This document shows, piece by piece, positions 47,924-58,934 of a DNA stretch of 64,000 nt. The notes under the pieces are model-generated. The model saw nothing but the letters and a program-made list of their open reading frames with translations, did not search any database and was not told the DNA's origin. The stretch spans positions 18,129,402 to 18,193,401 of the forward strand of contig OX424567.1 in the NCBI GenBank assembly GCA_949152475.1, written 5' to 3'. The stretch comes from Terebella lapidaria. Lineage: Eukaryota > Annelida > Polychaeta > Terebellida > Terebellidae. Each line of letters opens with the position of its first letter. The stretch's first letter is position 1. Both the position numbers and the translations under genes were made by a program.

Positions 47924-48784
47924 CGTTCTCACATATACATGCTTATCAATTAGTACATGCAATGACACACTATATCAATATTATCATTCTTTTCCGGAAA
48001 CTTTTAGTCATATTCAGCTATGGAATTTATTGTGATAAATTAGTCAACATGTGATATAGATTTATGTGTGTTGTCCAAAGCATCAAATTGTCTTCAGAGG
48101 AGCCGAAGATAAGGCGCTCGTTTAGTTACTGTGTTTTCACGGAACCGTGATTGTTTTGATTGTATCATTATAGTCCACTAATATTATATAAACAATTTTC
48201 AATATGTAAGTTAACGTCACATGAACATAAATATGCGTTTGCATTGGGTTTTTGAATAAATCATATCAATTTCTCCGAAGATTTGATTACTGTATTAAAA
48301 TATATTTAATATTGCCAATGCCAATTCCACTTACACCCTACACTTGGTTTGCCAGTTCCTCGTTCAGTTCAGATATCAATGGAGATTTCTTAGGTAATGG
48401 ATGAGCTGTTGATAGTTTGGCGAATCATAGATGTAAGTATCAATGTGTTTTCTCATTGAGATAAATATATATGTGAATCATACATGTCAATGGCATAATG
48501 CGTATTCAACAGAGTCAATGATATTGTTTGTCTGTTACTACCCATTATCTCAAGATAGTTCATGGTGAATATTAAGTACTAAGGGTCGAGTGCGGAACCC
48601 AAACTTCAACCTAAGGTATCACTTTGGCAACGATTACTACATATGAAAAATGACACTGGCCCTGAGTTCGTTTAGCTACTGGGTATGTGTTTTACACACG
48701 AACAAGTACTAAATATTTTGGCTCTGAATGGAAATCACCCGCAATCAGCGTTTTGTTACTTTAAAGTAAGCATTTTGTGTCACA
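47924..48784 (+). repeat. 3' flank of the Ly6 gene, duplicated at 27114
   Basis: Contains the probable 3' UTR and further non-coding sequence shared in order with 27114-27867. A stretch near 48400-48540 is found only here. Confidence 0.8.
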
Positions 48785-49256
48785 GCAAGTAAACACTGCA
48801 TGATTCTGGTGTCGAAGGACCAGTGAACACTCCACGATTTCGGTGTTGAAGAAGAAGTAAACACTGCATGATTTTGGTGTCGAAGAGCGAGTAAACACTG
48901 CACGATTACGGTGTCGAAGAACCACTGAACACTCCAAGATTTCGGTGCTGAAGGACAATTAAAACTGCACGATTTCATTCCGAAGAACAAGTGAACCCGG
49001 CAAGATTTCGGAGTCTAAGAACAAGTGAATACTGCTCTGTTTCGGTGTAAAAAAAAAGAACCAATGAACACTCCAAGATATCGGTGTTGACGTTCAAGTA
49101 AACACTGCATGATTTTGGTTTCGAAGAACCAGTGAACACTCCAAGATATCGGTGTTGACGTACAAGTAAACACTGCATAATTTTGGTTTCGAAGAACCAG
49201 TGAACACTCAACGATTTCGGTGTTGAAGAACAAGTAAACACTGCACGATTTCGGTT
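48785..49256 (+). repeat. 34-bp minisatellite, locus 2
   Basis: About 13-14 units, period 34 bp (for example unit starts at 48843, 48877 and 48911). Units alternate between GAACCAGTGAACACTCC and GAACAAGTAAACACTGCA types, giving a partial two-unit alternation. Mostly stop-free on the minus strand, producing overlapping serine-rich frames that are not genes. Confidence 0.9.
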
Positions 49257-51176
49257 CACAAATAATACGACTATAACAGGTTTTGAAATAAAGCTGAGGA
49301 CCCCGCTATGATATTTTGCCCTGTCTGTACAGCTGTATTTTTTTTTCTTTTTTGGTCCATTTTTTCGGAAACTGTAAACTAAAGTTCACATAATACAAGT
49401 AACCGGGCGAAGTCTGCCAAATAGGGGTGTGTCCACCATTGAATCGCTTGCTGCCCGTCAGTGCGGAGACCTCGCTGACGGAAATAATTAAACTTACCAC
49501 GAATAGGGTAGTACCGGGCGAACCACAAACAAACAATCGAATATTCGCACACTACTACGTAAGGGCCCACGTTACTTTTAAGTGTTCACATTACTCTTGT
49601 GTACCACCAGGCTTCTTGGCATGATCTCTTGTATATAAGTACTACTAAATCACTCGCATAATTTAGGTGGATGTGTTGATAATTAAGCACTCATATGTAT
49701 GTATGACAAGCGTTGGATGCCTGCATAATATACTCAATTTCTCAAGTAGGCCTACTTGTAAATATATACATATAACAAGAAAGCGGTCATTTTAATTTTG
49801 TTCATTCCATGCATGAGCGCAATTGTCAGGGTTATGTGTGAGATATTGCACTGATACATAAAAAGTGATATCACTGTTTATTCGAGGCGTGATATAAACG
49901 ACGATTATGTCATATAACACACCCTTAGGGATTTATAAGCATATATTCACTATACTAGTATGTGTAAGTCTGTTTGACTTCGTGTGTTACAACTTTTACT
50001 AGTGACTCTTGTATGAGGTTTTCCTGCATATTAGTCAATCCGATAAATATGATTCATCCAAAAAAAGAACTTGGTCTGATTTCAGACGGAACTCAAACGT
50101 AGAGATAATAGCTACCTAGTGATTTTTAGATTTCCTTTGGATACGAAATTGAGTTGTATTGAGAACACATGGAAAGTTATATTTGAGTGTTGTATCTCAT
50201 GGTTACGGCTCCCCAAAGCTTGCACTGCCTTGGAAAAAACAACTCGTCTAGAAGGAACAAACCATTCAATCTGTTTCGCAACTAATTTTGTGCTTGTTGA
50301 ACAGTGAAGAACAAGCAGCGACCATTGCCTAGGGCTTAATGGTTTGGTAAAAAATGTTTGAAGATATGTTGAGTTCAGAACTTTAGGTTGCTGTACGATG
50401 ATTGCAGGATACACTGACTATACTAGAATTGATCTACAAAGCATCCAGTGTACTGAATTCTGGCGGGTAGATGATGCGATACCTACCAGAAAAGCCTACG
50501 AAATCTCACTATGTAATCAATGAAAAAAGATAAGGCTGTGGGAAAATCACTGTGATCATCGTCGTCAGGTACTAGGATGGTGTCAACAAAATTGAACTTG
50601 AAAGTTAACCAAGTCATCAAAGCGGCTGATGGGAGCAGGTATCAGACAAGAGGATACAGAGCGACAACTCCAGGAATGGTTCGAGGGAAGGCTCGACAGG
50701 GGTCTCTTGACAAAATAAATGCCAGCCAGTCATTCAAAGGCACTAATTCTTAATTCCAAAAATTCTAGCGTCGAAACAATTTGAGTCGTAGGTAAGCTGA
50801 TATTTTTTTACGCAACGTCATTCCATCGACATAGAAACTTCGAATACTTTTAAAATATCAAAAGAAAAACATTACTTCAAACAGTACTGCCAGTTCCATT
50901 CTCTTTATCTCTATTTATGATTCCAATTGGTTGGCACTTTGTTTCCCATATCAGCACTATTACAACTACTAAACCCTATCATCACCAACATTATAAAACA
51001 GCACGACTTTTGCGACACATCGCATGTATTATGCCAAACAGTACTCTGCCCCTCTCGACAGATGAGTTTCATCTCAGGGGCATCCCTAAACCGTTTTTTA
51101 TTGTATATACGGTATACTAAGTTTGTACCTTCATGTCTGTCATTTTGGTTTGAAATGAATGTTACAATTGCATTAA
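49257..51176. other. Unassigned interval
   Basis: No supported gene. The right end (50990-51170) may be the 3' tail of a decayed LINE, because it runs into (ATTAC)n and a TCATTTTGGTTTGAAAT phrase occurs twice, 81 bp apart. Confidence 0.4.
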
Positions 51177-51267
51177 AATGCATTACATTACATTACAATT
51201 TGTTCCTTCACTTGTCTATCATTTTGGTTTGAAATAAATATTACATTACATAACATTACATTACATC
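51177..51267 (+). repeat. (ATTAC)n microsatellite, two blocks
   Basis: ATTAC repeats at 51177-51198 and 51240-51267, separated by a sequence that repeats the phrase before the first block. This looks like a LINE 3' tail slippage product. Confidence 0.75.
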
Positions 51268-51732
51268 CGTCACGGCGACTGCAGGAGTGTCCAGGTTCGT
51301 GCATTGCCAACATGGATGAAACACCAGTTTGGCTCAAGATGGCCGGGTGATCAAAACAGAGGAATGAATAAGGTGTCGGTCGGAACTTGTGTTTCATTCA
51401 TGTTGACAATGCACGAGTCTAGACATTCATGTAGTCGTCAAATTTGTTGCTAGTATAACTGACAATATTGTTTGAAACCCATGTTCCTGACATTATACAA
51501 GTATTGACTGGTGCCGGTGTAGCAGACGGAACAGTTTGATCGTCGGGAAGGGAGTGTTCAGATGATTTGAACCATCCCGCTTCGAATAGTTTTTTCTGTT
51601 AAACGGGACATCAGTCAATGTTGGTATATCAGTTAATTTTAGAATAACAGCTTTTTGAGCGAGGTAAAAGATTGACAAACACATGGATGTTGATGTTGTT
51701 GTGACAGTACATGTTGTTTCTAATCATTTCAG
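51268..51732. other. Unassigned interval before micro-exon candidate
   Basis: No coding frame supported. It ends with a pyrimidine-rich acceptor (GTTTCTAATCATTTCAG). Confidence 0.4.
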
Positions 51733-51750
51733 CAGTAGTCATGTCTCAAA
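51733..51750 (+). CDS. Candidate 18-nt micro-exon
   Basis: CAGTAGTCATGTCTCAAA lies between a good acceptor (pyrimidine tract plus TTTCAG, ending 51732) and a consensus donor (GTAAGT at 51751). If it is a start exon, the ATG at 51741 gives M-S-Q and a split codon. If internal, it would add six codons. No partner exon identified. The chance pairing of two strong sites 18 nt apart is not negligible in 64 kb. Confidence 0.25.
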
Positions 51751-52810
51751 GTAAGTATTATGCAACGTGGGTTTGATTCGCGTTTCAAGGTAGTTTCTAG
51801 GCTGTAAAGATGAGGATTCAAAACAGATAATAGTAATTTCGAAAGCAACGCCATTTGTTAACTTCATATGGAGCGGTCGTTAGTCATACTTTCTGCTCCT
51901 TGGGAGCTAAATCATCGGTTTGTTGCTCGATGAAACAAACAGGTAGGTTTACAGCGATTCCTATAGTTCGGACATGAGACTGTTCTTGACCAATAACAAA
52001 ACAGAGATTTAGTCTAAAATTAACTAAGATATAATAGGTAGATAGAACGCTTCAAATAACCATAACATAGCATATTCCAGTTCAAAATATATTGTCTCAT
52101 TGCTCATCCCATGATGCCATTTGACTAGAAACGTTGGCCCATGTTAATACAACATGCTAATACAATATGTAGAATCGAGTGTGGCGGTAATAGTAGAAAA
52201 TAGAACAGAGATACTTGTATAGTAAAATAGAACAGTGGTTTATTAAAAAGTCAATACTCAAGTATGGTGAATTAGGTTTCGCCACGTGTGTAAATATATT
52301 GATATGTTCGTTTTAGTTATATGGTGCTCCTTGTGCCAATCTGTGTCCAGCATTGATGTGTAAAACTATGATGCTAATCTAGTACATGTACGGGTGCTAA
52401 AGTCATTTCAAATGTCAGTATTCATAACATACGTTTTTTTTCACCATTTCATCGTTCAAAGGTCTGTACTCAAAATTCATGAAACTTTTGTTGTTAATAT
52501 GTTAATAGAAGTATTAAAAGTAATTCAGTGAGGTTCTTTGCTTACTCCTGTGTCTCGGCCGAAATATGTGTTTACGCACTCTCTCTCTCTCAAAACGGAA
52601 GTGTAGGAAATATATCAGAAAAAGTACTCCTTGTACGTTATTCAATCTAAAGTTTAATAGATACTTGTATTCGTTTAAGACCAGTAAATTTGCTGTCTAA
52701 ATGGAGTCTTTCCCATAAAGCTATACATTATATACTCAGGTGTCTAAGTATCTGCCTTTTGTTCAAATGAAAGTGGTTACATGTGCGATTAAACTTTATG
52801 TTATACTTAC
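51751..52810. other. Unassigned interval
   Basis: AT-rich, with a short CT run near 52580. No named repeat or gene seen. Confidence 0.4.
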
Positions 52811-52923
52811 ATACGTTCACATGCCCGAGCTTGCATCACAGTAAGAGTTGTTCCCGCGGGCATTTCGGATAAGTTTTGGCGGGATTTTCGGTGTGACTTG
52901 CTGAAACAAGTACGCGTTGCCAT
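52811..52923 (-). CDS. Candidate first coding exon of an unknown gene
   Basis: ATG at 52923 on the minus strand in a good context (CGACATGG). It is followed by 37 codons (MATRTCFSKSHRKSRQNL at the start, VMQARACER at the end) and a consensus donor GTAAGT at 52810-52805, exit phase 2. GC content is higher than in the flanks. The product is basic and unrecognised. No second exon found. The frame is also open upstream of the ATG, so the start is uncertain. Confidence 0.3.
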
Positions 52924-53639
52924 GTCGAAGACACTCGAAATTATTGTTAGCCCCCTCCTCCTGGAGATTGATATAAATTCAGTTTTGAGGTGACTTTTCG
53001 CATTCCGCCATAGGGGTTTGACAGACATATCGCATCACTGGAGGAACATCTTGAGCCGTGAGTATCACAATCCCTAAGGTAGATGAACGTGGGACTCATC
53101 CCAGTGGCTGAATGCACCTGGATCCATAAAGAATGGTATATTTGTGTGTGCATATTTGCTTTGTATGTACTCTTGTCGATTTGGTGCGTGTATTCCTCAG
53201 TTGCCAGTCAAAGAATGTTGTATAATTTCAACGATTGCTATTACTGAATGATTATCTGGAACACAATAGATGAAGATATTCACCAAATGTGGAAACTAAA
53301 ACTTGCTACACAATTTGGCCTAAGCTTTATCCGATTCCAGGCAATAATAGTGATTTCCGGTCATACTACCAAAATAATCATGTCATACACGAGATGATCG
53401 GGAATTGGCGAGAGATTATTTGGGCAAAATTCGAGGGGGTACTTCTTCATTTTTTAAAAAGAATTTCAAGGCATTTTTCTTTGGGATATGCACGCGGACA
53501 GAGAGACATCCACACTGGGAGACAGACCCCCAAAATTATTACTAGAGCAAGGGTAATAAAAATCGACATAATAAATAAAAAATTAGGCCAAGGGCCAAAG
53601 ATATGTTACCGGACAATATATGTTTGATACCTTAGATGT
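52924..53639. other. Unassigned interval
   Basis: A 112-codon frame at 53289-53627 has no recognised motif and its end contains a dispersed-repeat-like phrase (AGAGCAAGGGTAATAAA), so I do not call it a gene. Confidence 0.4.
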
Positions 53640-55640
53640 TAGCCAGGTCACTGGTTAAATTCAAGGTCAAGAGAATATTCAGCATAATATTAAGCATATA
53701 TTATGTCAACAGTTGATTGCTAAGCGGTAAATTCAATAATCAGAGAGATATCAGCAATTTTGTCCTGTGGCCTTGAAAATGAAGGCAAAGGTCAAATTTA
53801 AGGTCATCAGAATTTTCGGCGTATAACATTTCCTGTATGTCCTTCATTGATTCCCACACTATGAAGTCAATAAGTGAGATATTAGCCATTTTGTCCTGTC
53901 ACCTTGAAAATGAAGTCAAAGGAAACTTGAAAGTAAGGTCACTGTTCAAGTTGAGGTCACGAGAAAATTCAGCATATATCATTTAGAGTTTGACCACAAT
54001 TGATTCCTAAGCTGTAAAGTTCATAATAAGTGTATAAGCTATTAATATATTAGCCATTTGTGATCTGACTTTGAAATTGAGGTCAAAAATCAAGTTCAAG
54101 GTCATGACAATATTCATCATTTCCTGTTTGCAGTTGATTCCTAAGCTGTAAAGTCGATAATAAGCGATATATTAACCATTTTGTTCTCTGACCTGGTTAA
54201 TGGTCGATTTCAAGGTCACCATAAAATTCAGCATATATCATTCCCTATATGCTCGCTATCGAATCCTAAGCTGTTAAGTTGATAATAAGCGAGATATTAG
54301 CCATTTTGTGCTCTGACCTAGAATATAAATTCGAACTCAAATTCCAGTTTTTTCCAAATATTCGGTGTATATTGTTTTCTATATGTCCACAAATAGTTCC
54401 CAAGCTATAAAATCAATAGAGGAGCAATATATTAGCTATTTTGTCCTTTGACCTTGAAAATGAGGTCAAAGGTCGAATTCAAGGTCATGGCAATATTCAG
54501 CATATATAATTTTCTATATGTTCACGATTGATTCCGAAGCTGTAAAATCGATAATAAGGGAGATATTAGTCATTTTGTCCTGTACCTTTGAAAATGAGGT
54601 CAAATTGAAGTTCATGAGAATAATCTGTATATATAATTTTCTGTATAATTGATTTCTAAGCTGTTAAGTCGAAAAGAAGTGAGCTATTAGCCATTTTGTC
54701 TTGTCACCTTGAAAATTAGGTCAAAGGTAAAATTCAAGGTCATGACAATATTCAGAATATAACATTTCCTATACGTTCACAATTGATTCCTAAGCTGTGA
54801 AGTCGATAATAAGCGAGATATTACCCATTTTGTCCTGTGACCTTGAACATGAGGGCAGAGGTCAAATTCGATGTTATGAGAATATTCAGCATATATCATT
54901 TCCTATATGTCCACAATTGATTCTCAAGCTGTAAAATCGATAATAGGTGAGATATTAGCCATTTTGTCCTGTGACTTTGAAATGAGGTCCAAGGTTAAAT
55001 TCAAGGTCATGACAATAATCTGCACATACCAGTTCCTATATGTTCATAATTGATTCCCATGCTGTAAAGTCGAAAAGAAGCGAGATATTAGGCATTTTGT
55101 CCTGTGACCTTGAAAATGCGGCCAAAGGTCAAATTTAAGGTCATCAGAATATTCGGCATATATCATTTCATGTCCACAATTGATTCCTAAGCTGTAAAGT
55201 CGATAATAAGCGAGATATAAGCCATTTTGTGCTCTGACAACGAAACTGAGGGCAGAGGTCAAATTCAATGTCAAGAGAATATTCAGCATATATCATTCCC
55301 ATATGTCCACAATTAACCTATCGCCGAACCAATTTGTCCGAGTCTTTTTACGTCATTTTCGACGCATTCTGCAAAACGTCATTATTGGCCAAAGAGAAGT
55401 TTGCTGACGTAAAATGTGCGACTCGGACAACTTTTAGGAGATTTGGCAATAGGTCAATTGATTCCTAAGCTCTAAAGTCGACAATAAGCGAGATATAAGC
55501 AATTTTGTGCTCTGACCTTGAAATTGAGGTCAGAGGTCAAACTCAAGGTCACGAGAATATTCTGCATATGTCATTTCATAGATTTCAACAATTGATTCAT
55601 AATCTGAGTAGTCTCTAATCTCAAAAGTGAGATATTAGGC
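53640..55640 (+). repeat. ~130-135-bp diverged tandem array with AGGTCA motifs
   Basis: The marker TTGATTCCTAAGCTGTAAA recurs near 54000, 54134, 54260, 54394, 54528, 54648, 54783, 54919, 55049 and 55178. Units also carry GAGATATTAGCCATTTTGTC and TGACCTTGAAAATGAGGTCA followed by AAGGTCAA. The units differ widely from each other, so the array is old. It is interrupted by a MITE at 55315, and its right end was swept into the 2.6-kb duplication. Confidence 0.9.
55315..55454. mobile_element. 140-bp MITE in the tandem array, copy A
   Basis: Terminal inverted repeats begin ACCTATYGCCRAA, with further paired blocks TTGTCCGAGTC and TTTTACGTCA on each side. It is flanked by CAATT on both sides (55310-55314 and 55455-55459). 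Neighbouring array units show the empty site (CCACAATTGATTCC), so the insertion and its 5-bp duplication are directly visible. Too short to code. Confidence 0.8.
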
Positions 55641-55659
55641 ATAATGTGTCCTATCATAA

Positions 55660-56045
55660 AGCATAGGAGAATTTAACATGGGAAAGTCCAATTTGGGCCG
55701 AGTTCGGGCCAAAATGGCCCACTTCGAGCGATTCAAGCGCAACGAAATTTATACACATCATAAGAGTACATATGAGGAGTGTTATGTATCAAGAAAAAAA
55801 GTTACTGAACAGATTTTGAGAAAATGGCTGCCAAAGTCCAAAATCAGGCATTCTTCGTCGAAAATGACCGCCATTTTGAAAAAAATGCGAAAATAAAAAA
55901 ACTAAAAAAAAACTCCTTCTTGAATTGTTTTTAAGCATTTTTGTGCAAAATTTCAGAAAAATTCGTCCGTAAACAAAAAAAATAAAAAAATGTGGACGAC
56001 GAAAGACGACGGACGCAACGACATGCCAATAGGTTATCGGACCTT
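55660..56045 (+). repeat. Dispersed repeat ending in GACGACGGACGC, copy A
   Basis: Phrases CCAATTTGGGCCGAGTTC and AAATGGCTGCCAAAGTCC precede poly-A tracts and a terminal GACGAAAGACGACGGACGC. Similar endings are common in lophotrochozoan and other invertebrate dispersed repeats. Copy B is at 58276-58661. The 72- and 100-codon frames in it are incidental. Confidence 0.7.
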
Positions 56046-56277
56046 CGATGTGAGGCTTAATCGTTCCGGCTGTACACTCCCTAATGAACATGTTTCATTC
56101 AACTATATCTATCCATTGTGACTATCGTTTGGGTATTTTTCAAAAGGTTAATTGATTTAGTGCGAAAATTGTTGATAAACAAATCAATAATCATCCATAT
56201 GGTGTGACATTCATGCTATATCAACGCAAACGGATTATTATCTCAAGGTTGCACCTACATACGCACAACAACATACT

Positions 56278-56308
<31 letters not shown>
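56278..56308. repeat. (ACA)n microsatellite, copy A
   Basis: About ten ACA triplets. The copy B counterpart (58894-58932) is some 8-9 bases longer and is the main length difference between the duplicates. Confidence 0.95.
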
Positions 56309-56309
<1 letters not shown>

Positions 56310-56333
56310 CAAAATGAAGGGCCATAGGCCCTA

Positions 56334-56653
56334 TGTTGACGAATTCGCGGACTCAGCAGAGTTTTACGTCTTGACGTCATTGACGCTCAATCGATCAGGC
56401 ACAATGTTCTGAACTTCCGATGTCATTTTTTTTTTCAAATTCGAGTGCAGTGTGATTTCTTGAATATGGCTGGTATTTCACCCAAATATGTTGAAATATA
56501 CATTTTTGCTTATATTGGGATTCAGTCCGTTACCATAGAAACGTCAAATACGTCATAACGAATAATCAGATCAGGCTGATATGGAACATAGCGCCTGTAA
56601 AAAAAAAAACGGCACTGATCAACATAGTTGACGAATTTTCAGTTCGTCAACTA
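56334..56653. repeat. ~320-bp element with GTTGACGAA termini, copy A
   Basis: The left edge TGTTGACGAA (56334) is inverted relative to the right edge TTCGTCAACTA (56643-56653). The right edge also forms its own hairpin: stem TAGTTGACGAA at 56625-56635, 7-base loop. Inside is an X-box-like GTTACCATAGAAAC. It may be a MITE with a subterminal hairpin. Copy B is at 58959-59279. Confidence 0.55.
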
Positions 56654-56777
56654 ATAATAATACACCGAATTTATGCTGATGAGTTTCATACGAATGATTC
56701 GTTTTTTTTCTCTAAATAGACAAATGGATCACCCAGTCAGTCGTGCATACAACAATTTTGCTGAATTAAAGTGGAAT

Positions 56778-57000
56778 AATCCAGGGGCGTAACTAGGGTA
56801 AAAAAATGATTGCTCATGATTCGAGTGAAATAAAGCAAAGGTAAATAACGTAGCGAGCGAAGCGAGCATAGCAAATTCGGTCTGGGGGTTTGGGGGGCGC
56901 TGTAAGCCCCCAGGAAAATTTTGCATTTTGATGTTTTTCCAGAGCATTTCAGAGCATATTGGTGTGTTATATTTGAATTTAATCAGTGTGTGTTTCATGC
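56778..57000. repeat. G-rich dispersed repeat, copy A
   Basis: Contains AGCGAGCGAAGCGAGC and a G-rich hairpin, CTGGGGG paired with CCCCCAG around GGGGGGCGCTGTAAG. This wording recurs in many invertebrate dispersed repeats. Copy B at 59403-59625. Confidence 0.65.
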
Positions 57001-57444
57001 TCTGACGGATGTCAAACGGCTGTTGAAATACAAAATATATTAGACATATACTTACTACATGTGATGCACACTACAACTGGACAAATGACAGACAGTGAGG
57101 ACGCATGCATACACGCAGACGTACATACATGTAGATCTGCAACCCCCTCACCCTCACCTAATACGACGGATAATTAGCCTATCCATGACAGGCTCCCTAT
57201 AATTGTCCCCTTGGAAAGGGGGGGGGGGTGGCGGGGGGAGGGTCTTAATGAATACAACAGGTATTCGAGCCGAGCAAGTATTTGAGACCAGGGAGATGGA
57301 GGTGTGCAGAAGTGATCCTTTGGGTGACAATCGCTTGAGCTGCTGAGGATAGCTTCGCTGCTTGATATTCAGCCCACAGGACCTTCAGTAGCATGCACAC
57401 TAAGCACCAAAAGTTTAGGTTCATAATGTAAGCGACATCAGGAC

Positions 57445-57690
57445 TCAGGAAGTGGTCAGCTCAAAGTCCAGATCTGAACCTCACCTAAATTCTTTCTCAC
57501 ACATGGGTATGCTGTTGAACTGACACCTCCAGACACCCTGGCAGCACTTGAGACAAGTTTGCATGAAAACTGAGCGAGAATCACCATGATACTTGCCTGG
57601 ATCTTGTCAGGTGCTTGTCGTGCAGTGTCTGGGCCTTGTGAGAAGCCTCAGTACGACAGATACGTTATTGTTGGAATAAATGTGTGTAAT
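57445..57690 (+). pseudogene. Tc1/mariner transposase tail, copy A
   Basis: Decayed C-terminal piece. WSAQSPDLNLT corresponds to the conserved WPxQSPDLNPIE block that carries the last catalytic residue in Tc1-like DDE transposases. Later, PPDTLAALETSLHEN and ARI then ILSGACRAV match the usual end (RCxAVI). Stops and frame changes are present and the catalytic E is lost. No N-terminal part is seen. Copy B at 60071-60316. Confidence 0.75.
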
Positions 57691-57930
57691 TTTAGGGTTC
57701 ATTTATTATTAACATGTGTGTTGTTCTCGGACTTCTCACACAGGTCAAATTTAAGGTCATCAGAATATTCGGCATATATCATTTCATGTCCACAATTGAT
57801 TCCTAAGCTGTAAAGTCGATAATAAGCGAGATATAAGCCATTTTGTGCTCTGACAACGAAACTGAGGGCAGAGGTCAAATTCAATGTCAAGAGAATATTC
57901 AGCATATATCATTCCCATATGTCCACAATT

Positions 57931-58070
57931 AACCTATCGCCGAACCAATTTGTCCGAGTCTTTTTACGTCATTTTCGACGCATTCTGCAAAACGTCATTA
58001 TTGGCCAAAGAGAAGTTTGCTGACGTAAAATGTGCGACTCGGACAACTTTTAGGAGATTTGGCAATAGGT
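57931..58070. mobile_element. 140-bp MITE, copy B
   Basis: Same element as at 55315, duplicated with its surroundings and not an independent insertion. Confidence 0.8.
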
Positions 58071-58893
58071 CAATTGATTCCTAAGCTCTAAAGTCGACAA
58101 TAAGCGAGATATAAGCAATTTTGTGCTCTGACCTTGAAATTGAGGTCAGAGGTCAAACTCAAGGTCACGAGAATATTCTGCATATGTCATTTCATAGATT
58201 TCAACAATTGATTCATAATCTGAGTAGTCTCTAATCTCAAAAGTGAGATATTAGGCATAATGTGTCCTATCATAAAGCATAGGAGAATTTAACATGGGAA
58301 AGTCCAATTTGGGCCGAGTTCGGGCCAAAATGGCCCACTTCGAGCGATTCAAGCGCAACGAAATTTATACACATCATAAGAGTACATATGAGGAGTGTTA
58401 TGTATCAAGAAAAAAAGTTACTGAACAGATTTTGAGAAAATGGCTGCCAAAGTCCAAAATCAGGCATTCTTCGTCGAAAATGACCGCCATTTTGAAAAAA
58501 ATGCGAAAATAAAAAAACTAAAAAAAAACTCCTTCTTGAATTGTTTTTAAGCATTTTTGTGCAAAATTTCAGAAAAATTCGTCCGTAAACAAAAAAAATA
58601 AAAAAATGTGGACGACGAAAGACGACGGACGCAACGACATGCCAATAGGTTATCGGACCTTCGATGTGAGGCCTAATCGTTCCGGCTGTACACTCCCTAA
58701 TGAACATGTTTCATTCAACTATATCTATCCATTGTGACTATCGTTTGGGTATTTTTCAAAAGGTTAATTGATTTAGTGCGAAAATTGTTGATAAACAAAT
58801 CAATAATCATCGATATGGTGTGACATTCATGCTATATCAACGCAAACGGATTATTATCTCAAGGTTGCACCTACATACGCACAACAACATACT

Positions 58894-58934
<41 letters not shown>

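Larger units (their letters stand above)
55126..57741 (+). repeat. 2.62-kb tandem duplication, copy A
   Basis: Copy A (2616 bp) and copy B (57742-60367, 2626 bp) are direct repeats with only a handful of differences, mostly in the ACA, G and CAA runs plus a few substitutions. A recent duplication, an allelic difference or an assembly artefact would all look like this. The unit includes the end of the ~133-bp array, a MITE, a GACGACGGACGC dispersed repeat, a hairpin element, a G-rich repeat and a Tc1/mariner tail. Confidence 0.95.

Noticed and set aside
53289-53627. 112-codon frame as a host gene
   Set aside because: No recognised motif, no splice signals, and the 3' part reads like a dispersed repeat.
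55789-56091. 100-codon minus-strand frames repeated in both 2.6-kb copies
   Set aside because: Phe-rich reading of poly-A/poly-T tracts in a dispersed repeat; their conservation only reflects the recent duplication.
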